Below, one piece after another: positions 24,218-30,417 of a stretch of 38,552 nt of DNA. Location of the stretch: positions 1-38,552 of IMG/VR virus record IMGVR_UViG_3300042923_000563. The stretch is one strand, 5' to 3'. This DNA is from a virus. Position 1 is the first letter of the stretch, and every line of letters starts with the position of its first letter. The translations under genes were made by a program, and so were the position numbers. Below the pieces are notes generated by a model that ran no database searches, was not told the DNA's origin, and saw only the letters and a list, made by a program, of their open reading frames with translations.

Positions 24218-24406
24218 GTGTTTCAATGGGTTGGACCAACCCTTATATGGATTTTTTTTGCATTTGGATTGATCCTAATGCTTGGTGGCGCAACTGAGAT
24301 CATCCTTAAAAATAGGCAACTAGTGAGAGCAGGTCAAAACTGGGCAGCGCCCATATTAATGATTGGATTAGCAGCCGGAGCGGTATATATATTTTTTACT
24401 AGATAA
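24218..24406 (+). CDS. Small two-helix membrane protein (62 aa)
   Basis: GTG start with TAGGAGGTGAGG upstream, 14 bases after the large ejection gene. Two membrane helices (LIWIFFAFGLILML and APILMIGLAAGAVYIFF) with a short basic loop between them. Possible role in ejection or as a holin-like accessory; two terminators follow. Confidence 0.6.
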   Translation: MFQWVGPTLIWIFFAFGLILMLGGATEIILKNRQLVRAGQNWAAPILMIGLAAGAVYIFFTR

Positions 24407-24443
24407 TCAATTCAAATGCATAGTGATGGTGAATACAAACAAG

Positions 24444-24469
24444 AAGGACTCCATTAGGAGTCCTTTTTG
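24444..24469 (+). terminator. Terminator of the late structural operon
   Basis: AAGGACTCC-ATTA-GGAGTCCTT followed by TTTG. Nine perfect pairs. It ends the late transcript ~40 bases after the small membrane protein gene. Confidence 0.85.
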
Positions 24470-24507
24470 TGACAATTATATCATGTGCTCTTGAATTGTG
24501 GTCGAAT

Positions 24508-24540
24508 AAATAAAGGACTCCTATATGGGGTCCTTTATTT
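24508..24540 (-). terminator. Terminator of repressor gene 1, bidirectional
   Basis: AAATAAAGGACTCC (24508-24521) pairs with GGGGTCCTTTATTT (24527-24540). The T run of the minus strand is on the left. The repressor's stop codon lies in the loop. Confidence 0.8.
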
Positions 24541-25243
24541 TAAAGCCTTTAAGTATATTTTCTAATCTTATTTTTTCTTCTGCGAGTTTCTTATTTTCTA
24601 GTTCAATTTCTTTTATCTGTTCTAACATCTGTTCAGTTTTTTCTTTAGCCTTTAGTTCTTCGACTTTAGCCTGTTGTACTTTTACTTTTAATTCTTCAGT
24701 TTCCTTTACGATTCGTTGCGTTTCTTCATCGGCTAATCGGATTTTTTCTTCCCATTGTTTTTCTTCTTCCTCGGCCTTACGTATTCTTTCTAGGCGGGAT
24801 TGTAGCATAGATAAACCATCTCTAAAAACACTCACTAGTTCTCGATCAGACTCAGGAACTTCAACTTCGTAATTTGCCATCCTTATTAGATGACTTACTA
24901 ATGCTTTCCTCATATCTTGTCGCATATTTTCAGTGATTTGAATGTCATCTGATTTTGTTAAGATCTTAATCATTGAATCGACAATGTCGGCTGGGAAGTC
25001 GTTATATGTTTCATACAGATCTGTAAGTATTATCGGATCAATAGTAAGACTTCTGCCAAGTAGTTCATCAACAGTTGTTTTATAAACATTAGCTATCCTA
25101 ACAAGGATATCTTTAGATGGTTCACGATAATCACGTTCATAATTAGAAATTACTTGTGAAGAAACGCCAATATGGTCAGCAGCTTGCTGTTGTGTCCACC
25201 CTTGATGCTCACGTAGTTCTTTTAATCTATCTCCTAATGTCAT
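24521..25243 (-). CDS. CI-like repressor 1 (XRE helix-turn-helix)
   Basis: The start is at the ATG at 25243 after TTGGAGTG; the frame opens 15 bases earlier but that start would lie inside the ribosome site. Residues ~5-60 are an XRE DNA-binding domain (WTQQQAADHIGVSSQVISNYERD). Residues ~150-235 are a long Glu/Lys coiled coil rather than a peptidase-type C-terminus, so self-cleavage is unlikely. It faces the Cro-like gene across three TAAACGA-type operators. Inferred role: maintenance of lysogeny. Confidence 0.8.
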   Translation of the reverse strand: MTLGDRLKELREHQGWTQQQAADHIGVSSQVISNYERDYREPSKDILVRIANVYKTTVDELLGRSLTIDPIILTDLYETYNDFPADIVDSMIKILTKSDDIQITENMRQDMRKALVSHLIRMANYEVEVPESDRELVSVFRDGLSMLQSRLERIRKAEEEEKQWEEKIRLADEETQRIVKETEELKVKVQQAKVEELKAKEKTEQMLEQIKEIELENKKLAEEKIRLENILKGFKIKDPI

Positions 25244-25285
25244 AAATAAACACTCCAATTAATTGTTGTGACCTTTATGTTCATT

Positions 25286-25384
25286 CTAAACGATATGGTT
25301 AATAAAGCAAGATGATCTGAAAATTTATATTGACTAAACGAATCGTTTAGCATAACATTGGAAATAGGTAAACGATCTGTTTAC
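25286..25384. promoter_or_regulatory. Switch 1: divergent promoters and three operators
   Basis: Three related palindromes: CTAAACGATATGGTTAA (25286-25302), CTAAACGAATCGTTTAG (25334-25350, perfect) and GTAAACGATCTGTTTAC (25368-25384). The rightward promoter is TTGACT (25330-25335), 17 bp, TAACAT (25353-25358), with the second operator in the spacer. The leftward promoter, TTGCTT, 16 bp, TAGAAT, contains the first operator. This is a compact lambda-like switch. Confidence 0.8.
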
Positions 25385-25402
25385 CTCGGAGGAGGTGATC
25401 AT

Positions 25403-25645
25403 ATGATCCTTGTAAATGAGAGGATTGAATTCATTAGAAAAAAGAAAGGAGTGTCAAAAGCAAGCCTGGCAAGGGCTATGGGTGTTTCACCAATGACGTA
25501 TCATTACTTGGCAAACGGTAGAACTCCTATAACAACTGTAAGGTTAGAGATTATATCCAAAGAATTAGGCGTATCCCCAATTATCTTTTTATCTAATGAA
25601 CTAACCGAGTTGTTTAGTGATGAGATTACGACAATATCAAGTTGA
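25403..25645 (+). CDS. Cro-like XRE regulator 1
   Basis: The start at the ATG at 25403 follows GGAGGAGGTGAT; the frame opens further upstream but inside the operators. 80 residues, mostly one helix-turn-helix domain ([22 protein letters not shown]). The rightward promoter of switch 1 drives it, so it is the expected Cro counterpart of the repressor at 24521. Its end overlaps the start region of the next gene. Confidence 0.75.
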   Translation: MILVNERIEFIRKKKGVSKASLARAMGVSPMTYHYLANGRTPITTVRLEIISKELGVSPIIFLSNELTELFSDEITTISS

Positions 25646-25659
25646 GGGAGGAAAGGGAT

Positions 25660-26541
25660 TTGAGTGAACTCATACTTTCCAAAGACATTAATGTCATAAC
25701 GGCTGAGATCAACTCCTTTAAGCAAGTTGCTGGGCAAGCAGTATTCGAAATAGGAAAACGGTTGAAGCACGTTAAGGAAACTGATTTGGCACATGGTCAA
25801 TGGGAGTCCTGGTTGTTATCTGTCGATATTGTCCCAAGAACTGCAAGAGCGTTCATTCAAGCTTATGAACAATTTGGAAATCGGCAGTCAACTACCGTTT
25901 TGCCAACAGGAAAAATATTTGAAATGTTATCTCTTCCTGAAACGGTAGATCGACAAGAATTTATCGGAAAACCGCATCTCATCCCTTCTATTGGCGAGGA
26001 AAAAACTGTGAACGAAATGACTCAACGTCAATTAAGGGAGGTGACGAAAAAACTCAAAGAAAAAGAGAGACTTCTAGAATCGGTTAAGTCGGATGCAGCC
26101 CACTGGCAAAAAGTAGCACAGTCAGCTCAAAATATGCCGCCTAAAATAGAGACTAGAACAATCGAAGCAATACCGGAAAAAGTAAAGAAGCAGCTAGAGG
26201 AAAATGAATTGCAATTAAATACCCTTCGCCATGGATACCAATCAGCTAAAGAAAAACTAAAGGAGTATGAGTTGAGAAACACCGTCAACTATGACGCCGA
26301 GCAATCTCGGAAACAACGAGATAAACTGCAACACGAAGCCGACATTAACACTATAAATGTCCGCATTGCGTACAAGCAATTTATCGAGAAGGCTGCAATA
26401 TCCGCTTTTATGCAAGGTGCAATTGCTACTGCAACACAATCAGAAAAAGACCGATTGTCGGAACTGGTTGAATCCGCAGAACAAATCATCAACCAAACAA
26501 AATTAGCCCTAAGAGGCAGAAAGTTAGGTGTTGTACAATGA
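25660..26541 (+). CDS. DUF3102-like phage protein
   Basis: The TTG at 25660 is chosen because GGGAGGAAAGGGAT precedes it; the frame opens at 25642 over the preceding stop. 293 residues. The N-terminal segment ([26 protein letters not shown], split at about residue 30; [22 protein letters not shown]) matches the pattern of DUF3102 proteins of Gram-positive phages and plasmids. The C-terminal half is a coiled coil. Function of the family is unknown. It belongs to the rightward operon of switch 1 and overlaps the next gene by four bases. Confidence 0.65.
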   Translation: MSELILSKDINVITAEINSFKQVAGQAVFEIGKRLKHVKETDLAHGQWESWLLSVDIVPRTARAFIQAYEQFGNRQSTTVLPTGKIFEMLSLPETVDRQEFIGKPHLIPSIGEEKTVNEMTQRQLREVTKKLKEKERLLESVKSDAAHWQKVAQSAQNMPPKIETRTIEAIPEKVKKQLEENELQLNTLRHGYQSAKEKLKEYELRNTVNYDAEQSRKQRDKLQHEADINTINVRIAYKQFIEKAAISAFMQGAIATATQSEKDRLSELVESAEQIINQTKLALRGRKLGVVQ

Positions 26542-26975
26542 GTAAATCATTAGTTAAACAAGGAACTCAGAAACAAATATTCTCCATACTGGAGGCTCAG
26601 TTAAATCGTCAGGACGAGCAAGGAAAGACAATCCACACTATGTTTGACAGTGTGAAAGTCATGTACCATGATTTTTCACAAAAGTTTGAAACGATGACGG
26701 AAATGGTACAAGAAGTTCGAGATAGCGTGACGCTGAACGATGCCGAAAGAACAACGCTCCAATCCGATGTTGCAACAAAATCAATTGAACTCGCAAAAGA
26801 CAGGCACAACGAAGGGGAAGAAAGGTTTAGCAAAGTGGTTGGCTACTATCGCCACATGATCTGGAAGTCACTGAAAGCAAAATATCAAGTACCCAAATAC
26901 CACTGCATACGTCGAGTAGACTACCAGGATTCAAGAGAGTTTGTTCAATCGTTCCGTCCGGAGGACAACATCTAA
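26538..26975 (+). CDS. ORF6C-like protein
   Basis: 145 residues, four-base overlap (ATGA) with the preceding gene. The C-terminal half ([21 protein letters not shown] and then [25 protein letters not shown]) resembles the ORF6C domain that forms the C-terminus of many phage antirepressors. The usual BRO/AntA N-terminal DNA-binding part is absent, replaced by a helical region. It may act in the switch 1 operon, perhaps by contacting the repressor; this is inference. Confidence 0.6.
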   Translation: MSKSLVKQGTQKQIFSILEAQLNRQDEQGKTIHTMFDSVKVMYHDFSQKFETMTEMVQEVRDSVTLNDAERTTLQSDVATKSIELAKDRHNEGEERFSKVVGYYRHMIWKSLKAKYQVPKYHCIRRVDYQDSREFVQSFRPEDNI

Positions 26976-27254
26976 ATGAACAATAAGTTTATTCAGAGAA
27001 AGTTAATTAATCACATAGAGGACTGCCACAGATCAGCAATGGAGGCTATAAGTATCATAACGGATACAGGTATCTCCGAAATGAATTCAAAAGGGTATGT
27101 TATGGAAGTGGATAATATCCAACCAGAACTAATAGCGCGATTTGCAGCAGAGAAGATCGGGATAAGTCCTGAGACATTAATAGAAGCTTATATTGACTTG
27201 ATGGTTCTCGAAAAAATGATAGTTATAGAAAGCAAAAACCCCTTATCTCATTAA
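26976..27254 (+). CDS. Hypothetical protein (92 aa)
   Basis: Begins directly after the ORF6C-like stop codon, so it is probably coupled. Helical, mixed charge (RKLINHIEDCHRSAMEAISI; AEKIGISPETLIEAYIDLM). No family recognised. It closes the switch 1 operon. Confidence 0.6.
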   Translation: MNNKFIQRKLINHIEDCHRSAMEAISIITDTGISEMNSKGYVMEVDNIQPELIARFAAEKIGISPETLIEAYIDLMVLEKMIVIESKNPLSH

Positions 27255-27286
27255 TCCTTGGCCGGAACTGAGATAGGAGTCATTTA

Positions 27287-27334
27287 GGAGGGCAATAGCC
27301 CATACATAAGCAGTATATCACAATACTGCCCTCC
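27287..27334 (+). other. Inverted repeat in the gap before the 27352 ORF
   Basis: GGAGGGCA (27287-27294) pairs with TGCCCTCC (27327-27334) across a 32-base loop. No T run follows, so terminator function is doubtful; an operator or mRNA structure around the following AGGAGG site is possible. Confidence 0.45.
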
Positions 27335-27351
27335 ATAAAATAGGAGGAACC

Positions 27352-27501
27352 ATGGAATTCGACGAATGGATTGATCGATGCGCGCCAGAAAAGATGGAAC
27401 AGCTTCACGATCAGGTTAGGCGAACCAACGATAATGACTTCGATAAATTTTTGGCTTCATTATATAACTTAATAAATCGCAACAAACCACAGGGCTCCTA
27501 A
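27352..27501 (+). CDS. Hypothetical acidic small protein (49 aa)
   Basis: ATG after TAGGAGGAACC. Product is helical and acidic at the start (MEFDEWIDRCAPEKMEQL). Its last codons lie in the stem of the following terminator. No family recognised. Confidence 0.55.
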   Translation: MEFDEWIDRCAPEKMEQLHDQVRRTNDNDFDKFLASLYNLINRNKPQGS

Positions 27502-27517
27502 CGGGGCTCTTTTATAT
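27493..27517 (+). terminator. Terminator of the switch 1 operon
   Basis: GGGCTCC pairs with GGGGCTC (two G-T pairs) around TAAC, followed by TTTTATATAT. Separates the regulator operon from the lysis promoter. Confidence 0.6.
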
Positions 27518-27520
27518 ATA

Positions 27521-27549
27521 TTGACAATCCAGTATAATCATGTTAAATT
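27521..27549 (+). promoter_or_regulatory. Lysis-cassette promoter
   Basis: TTGACA (27521-27526), 17 bp, TAAATT (27544-27549). A strong hairpin terminator lies 25 bases downstream, so transcription into the lysis genes requires read-through. Confidence 0.65.
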
Positions 27550-27573
27550 TATCTCAATCGCAAAGCATGCGTC

Positions 27574-27608
27574 AAAAAGAGCCTAGGAAAGCATCCTTGG
27601 CTCTTTTT
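27574..27608 (+). terminator. Attenuator-like terminator before lysis genes
   Basis: AAAAAGAGCC (27574-27583) pairs with GGCTCTTTTT (27599-27608), with an inner AGGA/TCCT pairing. It lies between the promoter at 27521 and the first lysis ORF, and so could delay or gate lysis expression. Confidence 0.75.
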
Positions 27609-27628
27609 GCGTCCAAAGGAGGACGAAA

Positions 27629-27775
27629 ATGATCGAAGCCGCTATAGTAAACTATTGCAAATGCCATCTCGTGCCAGCGGATCTATGCATGAATGATCCG
27701 CCTTTAGCTTTACAGTACGAAGTCACCATACCGCTAGGAAAGGCCCCTAAATGCTCAAAGCGCTCGAAGACCTAA
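27629..27775 (+). CDS. Small Cys-containing protein (48 aa)
   Basis: ATG after AAAGGAGGACG. Cys in C-K-C-H at residues 10-13 and two more later. Overlaps the start of the holin gene by 25 bases, so translation may be coupled. Function unknown; place in the lysis cassette hints at a regulator or antiholin-like role without sequence proof. Confidence 0.5.
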   Translation: MIEAAIVNYCKCHLVPADLCMNDPPLALQYEVTIPLGKAPKCSKRSKT

Positions 27776-28425
27776 TCCTATACCTGATTGAAAATTGGCG
27801 CTCCCTGACCGTACAGGGGGCGCTTACTGCTGTTGTGCTGATTATTGTCAAGCGAATCGGCATCCGGCAACTCAAGAAGCTGCTGCGGCTGAAAGATAAC
27901 GCCGAGCTGGAGCGCATTGAAGCAAAGGTAGAGCGAAACGAGGAAATGCTTAAACTATTGTTAAAGGAGCGTGGTATTGTATGGACGAGTATCGAACCGG
28001 ATGGCTTGAAGCCAGCCAGAACCCCACACATCGGGAGTTTCTTTTCATTATCACAGGTGGGTACCCAGTCGGGAAATCAAAGGAGGTTGAAGAGGATGAG
28101 AGAGTATCTGAAAAAGCTAGGACGAACTAAGTTTCAAGCATTCCTTCTTACCACGATTACAAATATCGCATTAATCATTGGCTACATGCTCAATGTAAGT
28201 GACGTTCAGGAAATGGTAGGCGCTTGGGCTCCGCTCGTCTTAGCTGGCTCTCAGCTTCTTGCAGGGGCTATCTATACATGGGTAGAAGGTGGAAAAGATA
28301 CAGCTGTAGTTAAGTTGGATACAGCTGTTGCTGAGTTAGAAACGGCTAGAGTGGAGGTAAGAGCAAATGGAACTGCAGCTACTAACGAGCTTAACGAGTT
28401 TGCCGATAATCAATCTAACCGATAG
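27751..28425 (+). CDS. Holin-like membrane protein with internal start
   Basis: 224 residues from ATG 27751. An N-terminal helix (~22-38) is followed by a coiled coil (~50-73), as in small BhlA/XhlA-type holin partners. A second pair of membrane helices (~128-147, ~159-178) is followed by a helical charged tail, a typical two-helix holin. AGGAGG (28081-28086) lies 9 bases before the in-frame ATG 28096, so a separate 109-residue holin is probably also made. The amidase gene overlaps the 3' end. Confidence 0.7.
   Translation: MLKALEDLILYLIENWRSLTVQGALTAVVLIIVKRIGIRQLKKLLRLKDNAELERIEAKVERNEEMLKLLLKERGIVWTSIEPDGLKPARTPHIGSFFSLSQVGTQSGNQRRLKRMREYLKKLGRTKFQAFLLTTITNIALIIGYMLNVSDVQEMVGAWAPLVLAGSQLLAGAIYTWVEGGKDTAVVKLDTAVAELETARVEVRANGTAATNELNEFADNQSNR
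28081..28098 (+). promoter_or_regulatory. Internal ribosome site in the holin gene
   Basis: AGGAGG at 28081-28086 and ATG at 28096-28098, spacing 9. It is stronger than the site for the full-length start at 27751 (TAGGAAAGG). Would give a 109-residue two-helix holin. Confidence 0.65.
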
Positions 28426-29104
28426 TCTTCCGGTCAACAAAAATTACACTTGGGCCGAACTGTGTGGGGTACGCGATCCCAATAAACTCACGACGATCGT
28501 TATCCATCACGATGCCTTAGAGAAGGGGAAGTACGCTAATCTCAGCGATACCGAATTGGCATCACGGATAGCGACAGGTCATATCGATAAAACAGGGGAT
28601 CACGCTAAAGGAGAGCCCGGCAATCCCTATCATGTGTGGGTGCGTAATGGACAAGCCTATCAAATCAATAACCTCCTAGACTTTACCTATGGAGTACCGT
28701 CGAACAACGGTTATACGGTCCATGTGTGCGTGTCAGGCGAATACAGATATGCGGACACCATAACGGACGCCGATTATAATATGCTGTGTACGGCGATTGT
28801 CTCGTTGCTGCAATTCGAACAATTACCAAACCTTAAGATTATCAAAGGACATCGGGAAATGTCACCGACGGTGTGCCCGGGAATCGATTTAAGTAAACTG
28901 AGAGCGGACGTCCAGAATATACAGCATTGGCTCGAAGGAAATAATCTATGGGATCGTAAAAAAGAAAAGATCGAATTTATGGGCAAACAATTTAAATTTT
29001 TGAATGAAAATCTGAAAAAAGGTGAAAACGATGGCCTCAGTCAGTGGGCAATGTATGTATACATGGATGTATATGATTATATGAAAGAAAAAAAATATTT
29101 GTAG
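28367..29104 (+). CDS. Endolysin, N-acetylmuramoyl-L-alanine amidase
   Basis: 245 residues, ATG after GGAGGTAAGAGCAA within the holin 3' end. Amidase_2 (T7 lysozyme-type) domain: Zn ligands are probably His47/His48 (IVIHHDA), His162 (GHREMSPT) and Cys170 (VCPG). It cuts between MurNAc and L-Ala in peptidoglycan. The C-terminal ~40 residues (FKFLNENLKKGENDG) may be a wall-binding or regulatory tail. No signal peptide, so it relies on the holin. Confidence 0.9.
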   Translation: MELQLLTSLTSLPIINLTDSLPVNKNYTWAELCGVRDPNKLTTIVIHHDALEKGKYANLSDTELASRIATGHIDKTGDHAKGEPGNPYHVWVRNGQAYQINNLLDFTYGVPSNNGYTVHVCVSGEYRYADTITDADYNMLCTAIVSLLQFEQLPNLKIIKGHREMSPTVCPGIDLSKLRADVQNIQHWLEGNNLWDRKKEKIEFMGKQFKFLNENLKKGENDGLSQWAMYVYMDVYDYMKEKKYL

Positions 29105-29113
29105 AAATCAAAC

Positions 29114-29140
29114 AGCCTCCCTAATAGGAGGCTTCTTATT
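29114..29140. terminator. Terminator after the endolysin
   Basis: AGCCTCC pairs with GGAGGCT across CTAATA, followed by TCTTATTC. The stem can also end the converging minus-strand operon. Confidence 0.7.
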
Positions 29141-29363
29141 CATTCCTGAAATGATCGTATGTAGCTGCATTAAACTCCTCAACTCGGATCAACCCATCGG
29201 GGAAAACGTCGATGTGATACTTGCGTCCGCTGCTCACGTGATGGAAGTTGAACACCATAAACTCAGCGCCGCCGGAGTGTCCAATGTATTTCAGTTTGCC
29301 GCGCTCGTTCAGATAGTCGAATGCGGCTTCCTGTGATTCGAATTTACGTTTGTATATCTTCAT
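29136..29363 (-). CDS. Hypothetical protein (75 aa)
   Basis: Follows an AGGAGATGA-type site. Sequence shows an alternating pattern (YHIDVFPDGLIRVEEF) suggesting a small alpha/beta fold. Lies in the minus-strand accessory operon 30114-29136, reading away from the tRNA and integrase. No family recognised. Confidence 0.6.
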   Translation of the reverse strand: MKIYKRKFESQEAAFDYLNERGKLKYIGHSGGAEFMVFNFHHVSSGRKYHIDVFPDGLIRVEEFNAATYDHFRNE

Positions 29364-29366
29364 CTC

Positions 29367-29588
29367 CTAAAGGGTATTCTCCCTCACCATCACATTGTAA
29401 TCCCAAGCATTATCCTCGCTCGAGCTCCTGCCGCGAAGTCTGTAAATGACATCGCCTATACCAAAAGTATCTTTATCAAACTTGACTATGGTTTCATTGT
29501 TCCAATCCTTTTCGCCGAGCTGATCGTCAAGAAATTCTTTTGTGATCGTTACGATTCGTTTTGAGTTTTTATAGATTTCCTTTTTCAT
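29367..29588 (-). CDS. Hypothetical protein (73 aa)
   Basis: ATG at 29588 preceded by AAAGGAGAATAACG. The product is basic at the N-terminus and beta-rich (FGIGDVIYRLRGRS). No family recognised. Same operon as its neighbours. Confidence 0.6.
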   Translation of the reverse strand: MKKEIYKNSKRIVTITKEFLDDQLGEKDWNNETIVKFDKDTFGIGDVIYRLRGRSSSEDNAWDYNVMVRENTL

Positions 29589-29602
29589 CGTTATTCTCCT
29601 TT

Positions 29603-29761
29603 CTAATGGTCGGAGGCTTCTTTATTTTTCAACTCTAAAATTTTAATTTCCAGTTTTACGGATTCTTCAATTAAACGTTTGCGCTCGCTATCTGATTGCC
29701 AAGATTGAGCAGCAGCGTTTTTTAACATTTGAACTTCTTCTTCATATCTCTTGATGTCCAT
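29603..29761 (-). CDS. Small coiled-coil protein (52 aa)
   Basis: ATG at 29761 after AAGGAAGGAGAATAACG. Entirely helical and highly charged (RYEEEVQMLKNAAAQ, KLEIKILELKNKE), a single coiled coil. No family recognised. It starts directly downstream of repeat copy C in the operon's direction. Confidence 0.55.
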   Translation of the reverse strand: MDIKRYEEEVQMLKNAAAQSWQSDSERKRLIEESVKLEIKILELKNKEASDH

Positions 29762-29791
29762 TCGTTATTCTCCTTCCTTTATATAGTGACA

Positions 29792-29965
29792 TTATACGGC
29801 CTCCACTTCGTTAGCGGATTCGGTCGGATCGATGGCCTGCGGCAAGTTCGAACACTTCGGGCAATCCATAAATTCATCTGGAAACCGATCCGGCCAATAC
29901 AGTGCGCTTCCAGTGGTTGGAATCTTCTTCTTACCGTTGCATTGTGTACACTTATCATTGTTCAC
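29792..29965 (-). CDS. Cys-pair protein with ESTE-type tail (57 aa)
   Basis: GTG at 29965 overlaps the stop of the preceding gene (GTGA) and follows AAAGGAGGAAC. C-T-Q-C at residues 6-9 and C-P-K-C at 35-38 are a likely zinc ribbon. The last 14 residues (IDPTESANEVEAV) are encoded entirely by repeat copy C. The same tail type ends two unrelated-looking Cys-pair proteins at 33938 and 37860. Function unknown. Confidence 0.6.
   Translation of the reverse strand: MNNDKCTQCNGKKKIPTTGSALYWPDRFPDEFMDCPKCSNLPQAIDPTESANEVEAV
29795..29837 (-). repeat. Dispersed ESTE-tail repeat, copy C
   Basis: On the minus strand GGCCATCGATCCGACCGAAT, then CCGCTAACGAAGT, then GGAGGCCGTA. It encodes the C-terminal tail of the gene at 29792 and ends in GGAGG before the next gene. 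It is the fullest copy. Confidence 0.85.
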
Positions 29966-30114
29966 GATTGTTCCTCCTTTGCTTCTCTCATACGTTCCAA
30001 ATACTCCGCAATCGCTTTCCTGATTTCCTCAGATATACTCGACCGTTTGTCGAAAGCGAGTCGCCTTAATTGTTCATGGTGATCATCCGGTACAATAACG
30101 GGTATACGTTTCAT
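29962..30114 (-). CDS. Ribbon-helix-helix regulator (50 aa)
   Basis: The start is at the ATG at 30114 after AAGGGGGA; the frame opens upstream but without a better site. The pattern VIVPDDHHEQLRRLAFDKR and SISEEIRKAIAEYLERM is that of Arc/CopG ribbon-helix-helix proteins. Tandem TGTATCA sites lie at the start of its own transcript, so autoregulation is likely. It is the first gene of the minus-strand accessory operon. Confidence 0.75.
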   Translation of the reverse strand: MKRIPVIVPDDHHEQLRRLAFDKRSSISEEIRKAIAEYLERMREAKEEQS

Positions 30115-30131
30115 AGGTCCCCCTTGAATCA

Positions 30132-30158
30132 TGATACATTGATACAACAATTATACCA
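30132..30158 (-). promoter_or_regulatory. Promoter with tandem TGTATCA sites
   Basis: On the minus strand an extended -10, TGG-TATAAT (30150-30158), without a strong -35. TGTATCA repeats directly downstream (30132-30146, 8-bp period) suit a ribbon-helix-helix regulator. Confidence 0.6.
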
Positions 30159-30238
30159 TATTGGAGCAAGAAATGAACAGTGGTGTGGTGACAATGAATT
30201 ATGATATTCTTGACAAGAAGGTTAATACGAAGGTTATC

Positions 30239-30271
30239 ATGTACAATTCGTAAAGTTTTACGGAGTTACAT
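30239..30271. other. Candidate attP of the serine integrase
   Basis: An imperfect palindrome: ATGTA-5-CGTAAA, a central GT, TTTACG-4-TACAT. Serine integrase attP sites are ~50-bp imperfect inverted repeats around a dinucleotide next to the integrase gene. It lies between lysis/accessory genes and the integrase, where attP is expected. There is no att core to compare with, so this is a suggestion. Confidence 0.35.
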
Positions 30272-30312
30272 ACGTGCCAGCCTGTTAGAACGTAGGAATA
30301 CCCTGACTTTTT

Positions 30313-30386
30313 CGGGTTATAGCGAAGCTTGGTATCGCGCTTGTCTGGGGGACAAGAGATCGTCAGTTCAAATCTGGCTAACCCGA
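30313..30386 (+). tRNA. tRNA-Pro (anticodon GGG)
   Basis: A complete cloverleaf: acceptor CGGGTTA/TAACCCG (7 bp), TA, D-arm GCGA/TCGC, anticodon arm CTTGT-CTGGGGG-ACAAG with anticodon GGG at 30347-30349, variable AGATC, T-arm GTCAG-TTCAAAT-CTGGC and discriminator A. C1-G72 and A73 are the bacterial tRNA-Pro identity elements. CCA is not encoded. It reads CCC and CCT codons. It lies beside the candidate attP and opposite the integrase. Confidence 0.93.
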
Positions 30387-30390
30387 TAAC

Positions 30391-30417
30391 AAAAAGGAGC
30401 TTGCTTAGGCAGGCTCC
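30391..30417 (-). terminator. Terminator of the integrase gene
   Basis: On the minus strand GGAGCCTGC-CTAA-GCAAGCTCC followed by TTTTTG. Nine base pairs; the integrase stop codon is in the loop region. Confidence 0.85.

Noticed and set aside
30201-30389. ORF covering the tRNA region
   Set aside because: It overlaps the tRNA-Pro completely and has no ribosome site.
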